Shown: positions 1-7,996, counted from the stretch's first letter. The stretch: DNA of 32,617 nt from Thalassospira sp. MCCC 1A01428 (GCF_002115825.1 NZ_JFJZ01000047.1:1-32617); one strand, 5' to 3'. A program made the numbers and translations. The notes: generated by a model from the letters alone, not told the origin.

Positions 1-1
1 A

Positions 2-166
2 CAGGAATTTATGCGGGATTCTTACGGGGATAGTGACCATAGCTGGCCGAAAAATCTGAAATATCCCTGGTGGCAAAGGTCTTTGCTGGGTCGGAAGAAA
101 CTGCCGGGCGATATTGATCAGCGTGCGGAACAGTGGTTGCAGTCGCAAAAGAAGACAACGCCCTGA
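2..166 (+). CDS. C-terminal fragment of a T6SS effector-partner (probable immunity) protein, cut by the window edge
   Basis: The frame is open from the first bases and ends at TGA 164-166, leaving 54 residues of a C-terminus. It contains PWWQRSLLGRKKLPGDIDQR, which aligns with the end of the intact membrane protein at 3030-3893 (KWWQASLFGAARLPEDIDAK) and with the tail of the pseudogene at 3961-4502 (RWWERSLLGRKKLLEDIHER). The shared pattern is WW-x-x-SL-x-G-x-x-x-L-x-x-DI-x-x-x-A-x-x-W. By this paralogy it is inferred to be the partner of another effector lying upstream of the window. The intact effector gene starts 129 bases after its stop, so the order partner-effector-partner suggests a tandem array of effector/partner pairs. 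Function is inferred from position and paralogy only. Confidence 0.75.
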   Translation, partial: QEFMRDSYGDSDHSWPKNLKYPWWQRSLLGRKKLPGDIDQRAEQWLQSQKKTTP

Positions 167-294
167 ACAATTACGTGTCATGCCCGCAAACTGGTGGGGA
201 TGACAGTTGTGACGGTCTGGGAACAATAGAAGCGCAGGCTATACTGTGCGAAGAAAATACCGTGTTGGAACACACAAAAAAGCGAGCAAACGAA

Positions 295-3030
295 ATGGAA
301 TATGGTGATTTTTCTGCCAACGCAGATTCAGAAGAAACATTTTTCCCCTGCCAGCGCAGCAGCATTCCCATTTTGCCGGTGCGGTTTTCGCAACTGCCCT
401 ATGACCTGGAAAGCGCACAGGAGCCTTCATCGATCGGAAGCCCGGGGTCGCGTATTATCCGCACGCTGCGGCGTGGCTTTGTTTATGTTTATGTCGAAAA
501 TCCGCAAGAACCTGGTGATGCCAGCGACCGGCACGGGCCCGGTTCGTGGTATGTGTTTCGGTATGATACCAAGGGCCAGGACATTAATGGTGATTTTGTG
601 CCAAGTGGAACAGACAGTTACCACCGGGCGGATTACAGTTTTACCAAATATGAATGGACCGATAATTATGGTGCCGATACCTGGCGCTATGACAGCTCGA
701 CCCCGGCCAGCAAAACCATCTGGGTGCCCAAATGGGCCAGCAAAGTGTGGCTGGCCTATAGTGAATATCGCTGGCCGCCTGCATTTTTCCGTCAGGGCCA
801 TGAGGAAAGCTTTCGCAAACAGATCATGCAGCCGGTTAACTTGCGCGGCAGCAACCAGTGGGCGGCCTATATTGGCAAGGCCGAGGAACTGGTCGAGGAA
901 TTCAAGCCATCTCCGAGCCGGGTTGACCCTACCCTGGAAGCGCGACTTGCGCTGTCGCAAACCAAGTTTGCCATAGCAACACCGCCACAAATTTCTGACG
1001 AATGTGCGGTGCTGGCCGCGTTACATGACCCGCTGGGCGATATTCTGGAAATGCAGTTTCGTTATGCGGCAAAGATTGACCACAAACAGAATTTTTCCAA
1101 GGCGAATGTCTATCCGTTAACGATTGGCCGTTTTTGTAAGGTAATTAAGGAACAGGTGCCTAAACGCGATGAATGGTACCAGATGCAGGACCCGGCCTTT
1201 GCCGAAAACTGGGAAATTTCATACGACAACCTTGCCTCCATCATCACCAGCATTGACAGTACGCTTGATGAACTGATTACCGGGATTAATACCCATATCG
1301 GCAATGAAAGCGATCATCATCTGGGCAAGCATCTTGCGCTTGGTTTTGGTCAGGAAAATGATCCGGATGCGGTGGGTTACGCGTCCCTTTTGCTGGGCCG
1401 CGCCCTGGCTGGTCTGGGGGCTACGGCACGTGGGCATATTGCCATTCGCAAAGGACTGGGCGGTGCCGAAGGCATTGCCAATGCTGATATTAACAAGGGT
1501 TCTTCGCTTATTAAACCGCTGCGCCTGTTTATGAAAGCCTGGAGCGGATTTAGCCCCGGTGTATTCGAGCGTATTCACCGCTGGCAGTTTTCTTTTGATA
1601 TTACACTCGAAGCGATTGCATTGGAGATTGCAGCCGAACGCAAACTTCTTGATGGGCCGGAACTACGGAATGCGATTTCTAATGGCTATCGCCGGTCTGC
1701 CACTGGCACCGTCATGATGACAAAGCGTACCGTTTCCTATGTTGATGCGGTTAAATTCCTGCAAGGGGCGTTTAATGATGGTCAGGTCGAGGATTTGATC
1801 GCCGGGATCAGCCCGTCAGGACAAATGCATATGTCGTCGCTCGATACGCGAATGCCGACAGTTGATATGCCGGCTGTCGAAATGAACGGCAAGGTCGAAC
1901 TAATGGGCGGATTACGTGCAGACCGCACCATTCGGTCGATTGAAGCTGGTACGGCGGGAATTGGTGTTTTGCTGGGGGCATGGGCCTTGCTTGAAACAGC
2001 AAAAGCTCATGAAAAGGCCAATGAACTGTTTGAAAAGGGGGTGGCAACATCCATCATTACCGGGAAATCGTTTACATTAACGGCAACTGCAATTGGTGTT
2101 GCCGATGCGGCGATGGGTCTTGGTTCCAAAACCATGAAGATGTTTGCTTCATCAGAACAAATTTCGCAAAGTGCGCTGGAAGTTCTCTATAAAAAGGCTA
2201 TTCCCCAAGGGGCAGATAATTTGATCTATGCACCACGCCTGGCGTCGTCTGCCGGTATTGGTCGCGTTGTGACAACCTGGTTGCCAAGGGTTTCGATCCT
2301 GCTGGGGATGGTGATGTCGGCAGGCGGAATTTATCGCGGGATTGAGCGCGATGACCCGGCGGAAATTATTGGCAATACAGCATTGCTGGTTGGCACAATC
2401 ATGATGCTTTTCCCCGCGACGGCCTGGATTGGGGCCATTGTTTTGCTGGTTGGTCTGGGCATCACATTTTTAAGTTATTCAGACACCGAAGATGTGGTGC
2501 GCAAATGCTTCTGGGGGCGGCAATCTCCTTATTGGGAATTACAGGTACGGCCGTCTTCCAATGAATTGATTGAAGAAACCCGTAATCTGCCAGGGCAGTG
2601 GAAACAGCACCTCGAAGAGGAAATCCACTGGTTCGAAGATTTGCTGTGGTCGATGACGATTGAAAACAAGACCGAGGATGACGGGATGTTTGTAATCGAA
2701 AGCCCGGCCTTTACCGAGGAAACACCTGGTACCCTGGAATTGCGTATTCGCGAGCTTTATGGCCGTTCCTGGGAGCTTAGCTACGATCTTTCGACCAGAC
2801 AGATCAGCGGCGATGATAGTGGACAGGTCCACGTCAATGCCATGGCGGGGTCCTCTACCATTGTCGTGAAAATTGACCCGGCAAAGGACCGCGGCCAGCA
2901 ACGCATGACACCGATGACGGGTTATTATTATATGCCTGTCGATACCGGCGATTATGTCAGTGCAGAATATACCCGTGGTGAAACCGGCCAGACCTTTTCT
3001 GCACATCTCAGCGGTAAAGGAAATCTGTAA
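295..3030 (+). CDS. VasX/BTH_I2691-like T6SS effector, probably membrane-permeabilising
   Basis: This 911-residue protein opens with features of the VasX N-terminal region: CQRSSIPILPVRF near residue 20, then RTLRRGFVYVYVEN near 60 and WYVFRYDT near 83. In that family the N-terminal region serves delivery on the T6SS spike, and the C-terminal half carries hydrophobic segments that disrupt the inner membrane of target cells. Here hydrophobic stretches lie at about residues 548-565, 590-612, 666-683 and 696-730 (ALLVGTIMMLF, IGAIVLLVGLGITFL), followed by a roughly 180-residue soluble tail. No enzymatic motif is seen, so pore formation is inferred from family and layout. I chose ATG 295 because the product then begins MEYGDF, matching MNYGDF in the paralogous pseudogene. 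A GTG at 133 would overlap the upstream gene and add non-conserved sequence. The Shine-Dalgarno is weak. The stop overlaps the next start by one base, so the two are probably translationally coupled. Confidence 0.75.
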   Translation: MEYGDFSANADSEETFFPCQRSSIPILPVRFSQLPYDLESAQEPSSIGSPGSRIIRTLRRGFVYVYVENPQEPGDASDRHGPGSWYVFRYDTKGQDINGDFVPSGTDSYHRADYSFTKYEWTDNYGADTWRYDSSTPASKTIWVPKWASKVWLAYSEYRWPPAFFRQGHEESFRKQIMQPVNLRGSNQWAAYIGKAEELVEEFKPSPSRVDPTLEARLALSQTKFAIATPPQISDECAVLAALHDPLGDILEMQFRYAAKIDHKQNFSKANVYPLTIGRFCKVIKEQVPKRDEWYQMQDPAFAENWEISYDNLASIITSIDSTLDELITGINTHIGNESDHHLGKHLALGFGQENDPDAVGYASLLLGRALAGLGATARGHIAIRKGLGGAEGIANADINKGSSLIKPLRLFMKAWSGFSPGVFERIHRWQFSFDITLEAIALEIAAERKLLDGPELRNAISNGYRRSATGTVMMTKRTVSYVDAVKFLQGAFNDGQVEDLIAGISPSGQMHMSSLDTRMPTVDMPAVEMNGKVELMGGLRADRTIRSIEAGTAGIGVLLGAWALLETAKAHEKANELFEKGVATSIITGKSFTLTATAIGVADAAMGLGSKTMKMFASSEQISQSALEVLYKKAIPQGADNLIYAPRLASSAGIGRVVTTWLPRVSILLGMVMSAGGIYRGIERDDPAEIIGNTALLVGTIMMLFPATAWIGAIVLLVGLGITFLSYSDTEDVVRKCFWGRQSPYWELQVRPSSNELIEETRNLPGQWKQHLEEEIHWFEDLLWSMTIENKTEDDGMFVIESPAFTEETPGTLELRIRELYGRSWELSYDLSTRQISGDDSGQVHVNAMAGSSTIVVKIDPAKDRGQQRMTPMTGYYYMPVDTGDYVSAEYTRGETGQTFSAHLSGKGNL

Positions 3031-3893
3031 TGGCGCAGCGGCCTGATACTCCGGCAATCCGGCTTGAAGGCATTACCCATCCACGCAAGGATGTGGTTGA
3101 AGTTGCCCAATATTCATTTGGACGCCTTAAAATGGTTGCGGGGTTGGCTGCACTGGGAAGTTGGGTCGCGGCCATCTGGTGGCTATTTATACCGGTTATG
3201 ACCGGGCAGGCAACGCCAATTGACCATTTGCTGGGTAAACTGGGACGGGGATATTTGTGGGGGGAAGATCCCGGCTGGGCACAGTCTTATAACCGGGAAT
3301 GTCTTTCAAAAAACTACTATGGCTGCTCCGCAGATACGACCCCTTTTGAATACATTGCTCTGCAATTTCATGCAGATCCTAAATCTTATATCGTTCCGCT
3401 AGTCGGGCTTGGTCTGCTGGTAATTTGCGCATTTGCCTGGTTCTTCATTCGCAGGCCCGCGCCCGTGCGCTTTAACCGCGATATTGGCGCGATTTATGGC
3501 ACTCACGACGGCAAGTTATGGATTTTGCCAGCATCAGATTTTGACTATAGTTATAAGGGTGAATTCGATCTGCTTTCTGGCAGGTTTTTTAACAGCGGCC
3601 CCATGCGGATCAGACTTGTTAATGCGCGTAAGCCACAGCGTAAGCGTGTGTTTTGTCTGGGGGCTTATCCGCCAGGCCATGATGCATATGGCGAACAGCT
3701 TGGCCGCGCACTGAAGAATTTTCTCGAGCGTTCAGGTACAGGCGAAATTATCGCGAATGCCCCTGGCCAAGCGCCGCTGAAATGGTGGCAGGCTTCCCTG
3801 TTTGGTGCCGCGCGCCTCCCCGAAGATATCGACGCGAAAGCCATCGACTGGCTGGCCGAACACGGTAAATTTCAGGGCTTTGTAAAGGCCTGA
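3030..3893 (+). CDS. Two-TM membrane protein, probable immunity partner of the VasX-like effector (DUF6708-like)
   Basis: This 287-residue protein begins at an ATG overlapping the effector stop (TAATG), which implies coupled synthesis. Two hydrophobic segments are visible, around residues 35-54 (GLAALGSWVAAIWWLFIPVM) and 117-136 (LVGLGLLVICAFAWFFIRR). They are followed by a cytoplasmic-looking domain starting VRFNRDIGAIYGTHDGKLW, which resembles the DUF6708-type proteins often found beside T6SS effectors. The C-terminus carries the WW-x-x-SL-x-G tail shared with the truncated gene at 2-166 and the pseudogene tail. An inner-membrane immunity protein would suit a pore-forming effector, as TsiV2 does for VasX. 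Immunity is an inference; a chaperone or accessory role is possible. The DUF assignment is from memory of the pattern and is moderate at best. Confidence 0.6.
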   Translation: MAQRPDTPAIRLEGITHPRKDVVEVAQYSFGRLKMVAGLAALGSWVAAIWWLFIPVMTGQATPIDHLLGKLGRGYLWGEDPGWAQSYNRECLSKNYYGCSADTTPFEYIALQFHADPKSYIVPLVGLGLLVICAFAWFFIRRPAPVRFNRDIGAIYGTHDGKLWILPASDFDYSYKGEFDLLSGRFFNSGPMRIRLVNARKPQRKRVFCLGAYPPGHDAYGEQLGRALKNFLERSGTGEIIANAPGQAPLKWWQASLFGAARLPEDIDAKAIDWLAEHGKFQGFVKA

Positions 3894-3960
3894 CCGGGGA
3901 TCTCGCTCGCCGCGCCGAAGTTGGCAAAAGCAAACGAACAGATGATCAAAGGGATGGACC

Positions 3961-4502
3961 GTGAATTACGGTGATTTTTTGCCACGGTCGATGCCTAAGA
4001 AACAGTCCTCCTGTGCGAACGGGCAACCATACCCATTCTTCCGGTTCGCTTTTCGTTGTTGCCCTATGATCTCGATAATGTTGTCAAACCGACATCTATT
4101 GATAATCCCGGGTCATATCCGGTGCGGACGTTGCGGCGTGGTTTTGTCTATATTTATGTGGAAGATCCTCGGGAGGATGGAGCCCCGACGGATAATCAGG
4201 GACACGGCAATTGGCATATTTTTCGATTTGATACAAATAGCAGAGACGTTAACGGAACTTACGTTCCGGAAAATACGGATGGCTATATTCGTGCTGACTT
4301 TAAGTTCAGTAAATATCTGTGGGCCGGCGCAACTGCGGATAGCAAATGGGTGTTTTTCCATACCCATGTTAAAAATATGGAAACTTCTTATGTTCGGCCA
4401 GCTACTTCCTATCGTTGGTGGGAACGTTCACTTTTGGGTCGTAAGAAATTGCTGGAAGATATCCATGAACGCGCCGCGAAGTGGACGGCGCAGCAAGTGT
4501 AG
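3961..4502 (+). pseudogene. Deletion-fusion remnant: 5' end of a second VasX-like effector joined to the 3' end of its partner gene
   Basis: It starts at GTG 3961 with MNYGDF, equivalent to MEYGDF of the intact effector. The frame is then lost in a six-T run (3975-3980): the intact gene has one extra base there (TTTTTCTG against TTTTTTG). Homology continues in the next frame with ETVLLCERATIPILPVRF and RTLRRGFVYIYVED, matching the VasX-type N-terminal region. In that frame a TAA at 3996-3998 sits where the intact gene has a glutamate codon. Near 4330 the similarity switches to the partner-protein tail (RWWERSLLGRKKLLEDIHER) and ends at TAG 4500-4502. The simplest reading is an internal deletion that fused an effector 5' end to the partner 3' end, plus two disabling changes. 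An internal ATG at 4056 could still give a 148-residue product, but it would lack the conserved IPILPVRF segment. Confidence 0.85.
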
Positions 4503-4538
4503 AAATTATATCGCCTCAACAGGTTGTTGCGGTACCTA

Positions 4539-4568
4539 GGCTTGCTCAATTTCGAGCAGGCCCTTTTT
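4539..4568 (+). terminator. Rho-independent terminator after the effector array
   Basis: A 9-bp stem (4539-4547 with 4554-4562, one G-U pair) encloses a 6-base loop and is followed by five T residues (4564-4568). It lies 37 bases past the pseudogene stop and would separate the effector/partner transcript from hcp. Confidence 0.75.
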
Positions 4569-4656
4569 GTTTGTACTTGGATTTTGCGCATCGCGACTCT
4601 TTGCCACAAACAAAATTCCAGGACGAGCCGTGTTTTTGTATTCAGCGCAGGGTTGC

Positions 4657-4702
4657 AGGCGAAACTTCGCCCGGATGGGCGGAAAGTCGCCTGATGTTTT
4701 TT
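4657..4702 (+). terminator. Long imperfect hairpin followed by a T6 run, upstream of hcp
   Basis: The 16-base arms 4657-4672 and 4677-4692 flank a GGAT loop. They pair at 12 of 16 positions, with an outer 6-bp block, internal mismatches and an inner 5-bp block. A TTTTTT run follows at 4697-4702. It looks like a second rho-independent terminator or a structured leader element. Which of the two depends on where the hcp promoter lies, and I could not place that promoter. Confidence 0.5.
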
Positions 4703-4709
4703 AAAACAT
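4694..4709. repeat. AT-rich inverted repeat upstream of hcp
   Basis: ATGTTTT (4694-4700) and AAAACAT (4703-4709) form a perfect 7-bp inverted repeat with a 2-base spacer. It overlaps the T-run of the preceding hairpin. Its size and symmetry would suit an operator, but no regulator is assigned. Confidence 0.5.
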
Positions 4710-4759
4710 GTTTGCTAAATATCGAATTTATAGTTTTTTCCCAGATAGTTAGCCTGTTT

Positions 4760-4790
4760 GTGAGAAAAATGAATTTTTGTCATTTTTCAC
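4760..4790. promoter_or_regulatory. Inverted repeat in the hcp 5' region
   Basis: GTGAGAAAAATGA (4760-4772) pairs with TCATTTTTCAC (4780-4790) across a 7-base loop, apart from a small bulge. It ends 88 bases before the hcp start, so it may be part of the leader RNA or an operator. No consensus sigma-54 (-24/-12) or sigma-70 promoter could be placed confidently in 4573-4878. Confidence 0.45.
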
Positions 4791-4878
4791 GCAGACGCTG
4801 CTCAACAGGTTGGGGCATGGTTCTTTCACACCAAAACGGTGAACCAATTTTTCCAATCTGTTTAATGGAGATTTTCCC

Positions 4879-5394
4879 ATGCCGATGCCAGCATATCTGA
4901 CGATTGAAGGTGAAACCCAGGGCCTGATCACGCAGGGCGCGACCACCTTTGACAGCATCACCAACGAGTGGCAGGCCGGCCATGAAGATGAAATCATGGT
5001 TCAGGCCTTTGATCATTCCGTGATCACCCCGCGTGATCCGCAGTCTGGCAATCCGACCGGTACCCGTATTCATCAGCCGGTAACATTTACCTGCACGCTG
5101 AACAAGGCCGTGCCGCTGATGTATAACGCTCTTGTAACCGGTGAGCTGCTTCCGAAGGTTGAGCTGAAATGGTACCGCACCCAGGCATCTGAACAGGTCC
5201 ATTTCTTCACCACCTCGTTTGAAGAAGCGCTGATCGTTGATATCAACTGCGCAATGCCGCATGCCAAAGATCCGGATGCCAAGGATTATACCCAGCTGGT
5301 CGATATTAAAATGACCTATCGTAAAATCATGTGGGAACACGTGGTTGCTGGTACATCCGGTTCCGACGACTGGCGCGCGCCCGTCCAGGCTTAA
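4879..5394 (+). CDS. hcp: Hcp (TssD), T6SS tube protein
   Basis: This 171-residue protein is the usual length for Hcp and follows the Vibrio-type Hcp pattern along its whole length: PAYLTIEGETQG at the start, GHEDEIMVQAFDH, NKAVPLMYNAL, then KWYRTQ, DINCAMPH and a C-terminus reading WEHVVAGTSGSDDWRAP. Hcp hexamers stack into the inner tube that is expelled by the contracting sheath, and can also carry small effectors in the lumen. The start is supported by GGAG at 4867-4870, eight bases upstream, and by the conserved MPxPxY N-terminus. The gene stands alone between two terminator-like hairpins, so it is probably its own transcript, a common arrangement for this abundant protein. No C-terminal effector extension is present. 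Confidence 0.97.
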   Translation: MPMPAYLTIEGETQGLITQGATTFDSITNEWQAGHEDEIMVQAFDHSVITPRDPQSGNPTGTRIHQPVTFTCTLNKAVPLMYNALVTGELLPKVELKWYRTQASEQVHFFTTSFEEALIVDINCAMPHAKDPDAKDYTQLVDIKMTYRKIMWEHVVAGTSGSDDWRAPVQA

Positions 5395-5418
5395 GGTCTG
5401 TCTCTCCCAACCAGACCT

Positions 5419-5450
5419 GCCGGACCTGTTTATCGGGTCCGGCTTCCTTC
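5419..5450 (+). terminator. Rho-independent terminator after hcp
   Basis: A perfect 8-bp GC-rich stem (5419-5426 with 5436-5443) has a 9-base loop and a pyrimidine-rich tail (TTCCTTCG). A smaller stem, GGTCTG (5395-5400) with CAGACC (5412-5417), starts directly after the hcp stop. Together they would end the hcp transcript before vgrG. The T-tract is imperfect. Confidence 0.65.
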
Positions 5451-5629
5451 GTTTGTACTGCTTTGTTCCATAGGGGGTAGAATTGAAGGAATTTGTCACG
5501 TTTTTGCCATTTCTACACGTCAAAGTTGCGGGCGTGGGGCGGCAACAGGGAAGCGGGCTTATGTCTTTCAGGTCGTTTGGCAGGATTTGTCGTTATTAGT
5601 GTTATCGCGTTTGCAGCAAGAGGCGCACC

Positions 5630-7735
5630 ATGAACCATATCATATCGGAAGAAACCCTGTCGGGACTGGCAAAACGGTTTTTATCGCAAGATCAGGATCT
5701 GGCATTCGCCTTTAGTGGCGCGACCGGGGACTTTTCTGTGGTGGGCTTTGACGCGCGCGAAACCATCAATGCACCGTTTGAAATTTCTATTCATTTGGCG
5801 TCGGGTGACCCTTCAATAGACCTTCATGCCCTGATCGATGCCCCTGCCTGTCTTGGCATTTATAATAAATATGACGAAGTGCGATATCTGCATGGCATCG
5901 TCACCGAGGTTGAGCGCGGTGACAGTGGTATCCGCCGGACATTTTATTCTGTGACGTTGCGCCCGACCCTAAGCCGGTTAGACCATGGGTCGGACAGCCG
6001 GATCTGGCAGGCAAAAACTGTACCCGATATCGTATCAGAAGTTTTCAAGGATTACGGGATTACGGATGTTGAATGGCGCCTTAATGGTCAACATGCGCCG
6101 CGTGAATATTGTACGCAATACCGTGAGACCCATCGGGCTTTTATCGAACGGCTTTTGTCCGAAGAGGGCATTCTTTATTATTTTGAACATAGTGACAGCA
6201 GCCACAAGCTGATTTTGACGGATGCGCCATTGGCAGCCCCCATGTTGCCGGCGGCACCGAAGATTGAATATAACCCGCGCACCGGCGGGCAAAATCGCGG
6301 TAGCTGGATCAGTGCTTTTTCCCAGCGGGAAAAATTGCGTTCATCTACCTATGAAATGAACGATTATACTTTTAAAAACCCGCCTGCCAATCAGCGTCGC
6401 AACCAGGCTGCACAGGAAAATAACGGGCTGCAAGGCGATTACGCCCTGTATGATTATCCGGGGCGCTACAAGGACCCGCGTGTGGGGGCACCTTTTACCA
6501 AACATCGGATCGAAAGTGTACGGGTAGACGCAACCACCGGCCACGGTGAAACCAATAATATTCAGCTTTGCCCCGGCTTTCATTTTGAACTGACCGGGCA
6601 TGATGATGGTGGTGCAAACAGCCGCCATCGCATTCTTTCTGTCCAGCATAGTGGTACACAATCGGCAGCCCTGGAAGAAGATGCGGGCGGGGGGGCGACA
6701 ACCTACAAGGCCAGTTTCACCACCATGCCGGGGCATTTGCCCTATCGCCCGCCGCTGGCGCAAAAACCTTTGGTCGATGGCCCGCAAATTGCCCATGTGA
6801 CCGGTCCGGAAGGCGAGGAAATTTACTGTGATGAATTTGGGCGCATCAAGGTCTGGTTTCCATGGGATCGCTACGGCGAGAAAAATGAAAATTCATCGTG
6901 CTGGATCCGCGTTAGCCAGAACTGGGCCGGTGGTGCATGGGGCCACATGGCCATTCCGCGTATTGGTCATGAGGTCATTGTTGACTATCTGGAGGGGGAC
7001 CCCGATCAGCCGATTGTAACGGGGCGAACCTATCATGCCACCAACCGCCCGCCCTATGGCTTGCCCGAAAACAAAACCCGGATGACGATAAAATCCCAAA
7101 CCCATAAGGGCGAGGGCTATAACGAATTTCGTTTTGAAGATGAAGCCGACCGCGAAGAAGTCTTTATGCATGCGCAAAAAGACCACAACACCATTATTGA
7201 AAATAACGAAACCCATCAAATCGGCAATGACCGGTCCAAAACGGTGGCGCATGACCAAAGCGAAAGCGTTGGTAATGACAAAACCATTACGGTCAAAAAC
7301 GACCATACCGAGAATATCGGCAATGATATGACCTATTCGGTGGGGCGCAACCAACAGGAAAAATACGGCAAGGACCATATCCATACGGTTGGAAACATTC
7401 ATAAACAATCGATTTATGCGGATCATTTATATGAAACCGGCCGTAATTATGAAGGTTCTGTTTCCGGGGCGTATAAGCTGGATGTCGGTAAAACCATTAC
7501 CACCAATACGGGCACTCATACCCTGATGGCATTTGAGAAATTTGTCATTAAGGGGCCGGGGGGCAAGATCGTGATTGATTCATCGGGTATTACGCTGGAG
7601 GCGGCCAAAATTAACCTTAAGGGGGCTGTTTCAATGGGTGGTTCCGGCTCGGCCCAGGTTCCCACCCTGTCGATGGCAGCCAACGAAGGTCTGCCGATTT
7701 GTGAGGAATGTGCCAAAAAAGCAGCGGAGGAATAA
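5630..7735 (+). CDS. vgrG: VgrG (TssI), T6SS spike protein
   Basis: This 701-residue protein has the standard VgrG layout. A gp27-like part occupies about residues 20-340 (FEISIHLAS, LHGIVTEVERG, YRETHRAFIERLLSEEG). A gp5-type OB fold starts near residue 400 (DEFGRIKVWFPWDRYG, CWIRVSQNWAG, PRIGHEVIVDYLEGDPDQPI). From about 500 to 650 there is a beta-helical needle with repeats such as IGNDRSKTV, VGNDKTITV and IGNDMTYSV. It trimerises to form the spike at the head of the Hcp tube. There is no large C-terminal effector domain; the protein ends after a short tail, LPICEECAKKAAEE, with a C-x-x-C pair. ATG 5630 follows AGAGG. The PAAR gene begins three bases after the stop, so the two are probably one transcript. 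Confidence 0.97.
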   Translation: MNHIISEETLSGLAKRFLSQDQDLAFAFSGATGDFSVVGFDARETINAPFEISIHLASGDPSIDLHALIDAPACLGIYNKYDEVRYLHGIVTEVERGDSGIRRTFYSVTLRPTLSRLDHGSDSRIWQAKTVPDIVSEVFKDYGITDVEWRLNGQHAPREYCTQYRETHRAFIERLLSEEGILYYFEHSDSSHKLILTDAPLAAPMLPAAPKIEYNPRTGGQNRGSWISAFSQREKLRSSTYEMNDYTFKNPPANQRRNQAAQENNGLQGDYALYDYPGRYKDPRVGAPFTKHRIESVRVDATTGHGETNNIQLCPGFHFELTGHDDGGANSRHRILSVQHSGTQSAALEEDAGGGATTYKASFTTMPGHLPYRPPLAQKPLVDGPQIAHVTGPEGEEIYCDEFGRIKVWFPWDRYGEKNENSSCWIRVSQNWAGGAWGHMAIPRIGHEVIVDYLEGDPDQPIVTGRTYHATNRPPYGLPENKTRMTIKSQTHKGEGYNEFRFEDEADREEVFMHAQKDHNTIIENNETHQIGNDRSKTVAHDQSESVGNDKTITVKNDHTENIGNDMTYSVGRNQQEKYGKDHIHTVGNIHKQSIYADHLYETGRNYEGSVSGAYKLDVGKTITTNTGTHTLMAFEKFVIKGPGGKIVIDSSGITLEAAKINLKGAVSMGGSGSAQVPTLSMAANEGLPICEECAKKAAEE

Positions 7736-7738
7736 CAG

Positions 7739-7996
7739 ATGAAACCGGTTGCTCGCGTTGGCGACAAGGTTGATTGCTCCAAACATGGCAGCGGTACAAT
7801 TACGGCAGGCGGTCAATCTATTGTTGATGGCAAGCCGGTTGCCCGGGTTGGCGATAAATGCAGTTGCGGCGGGAGCATTACCCAGGGTTCCAGCCAGTCG
7901 ATGGATAACGGCAAACCCATTGCCTATGTTGGCTGTGCAATCAGTTGCGGTGGCACCGTTGTTTCAGGTTCGCCCACAGCAAAGGTAAAGCCCTGA
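7739..7996 (+). CDS. PAAR-domain spike-tip protein
   Basis: This 85-residue protein is essentially one PAAR domain, with MKPVARVGDKVDCSKHGSG followed by related blocks (DGKPVARVGDKCSCGGSI, NGKPIAYVGCAISCGGTV). PAAR proteins cap the VgrG trimer with a sharp metal-bound cone and can recruit or carry effectors. Cysteines at C-S-K-H, C-S-C-G-G and C-A-I-S-C-G-G, together with the histidine, could supply metal ligands; which of them do is not shown. No fused toxin is present, so the cargo must be a separate protein, plausibly the VasX-like effector. GGAGG at 7726-7730, inside the end of vgrG and eight bases before the ATG, supports this start and translational linkage to vgrG. Confidence 0.95.
   Translation: MKPVARVGDKVDCSKHGSGTITAGGQSIVDGKPVARVGDKCSCGGSITQGSSQSMDNGKPIAYVGCAISCGGTVVSGSPTAKVKP

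Noticed and set aside
133..294. GTG start at 133 giving a 965-residue effector
   Set aside because: It would overlap the end of the upstream gene and adds 54 residues without similarity to the paralogous N-terminus; ATG 295 gives MEYGDF, matching the pseudogene.
3961..4539. 192-residue open frame in the effector remnant
   Set aside because: Only its first six residues match the effector; the rest is out of frame with the conserved sequence, which continues in the neighbouring frame.
5540..5629. Possible sigma-54 promoter upstream of vgrG (TGGCAGG followed by TTTGTCG)
   Set aside because: The -12 GC element is missing and the spacing does not fit the consensus.
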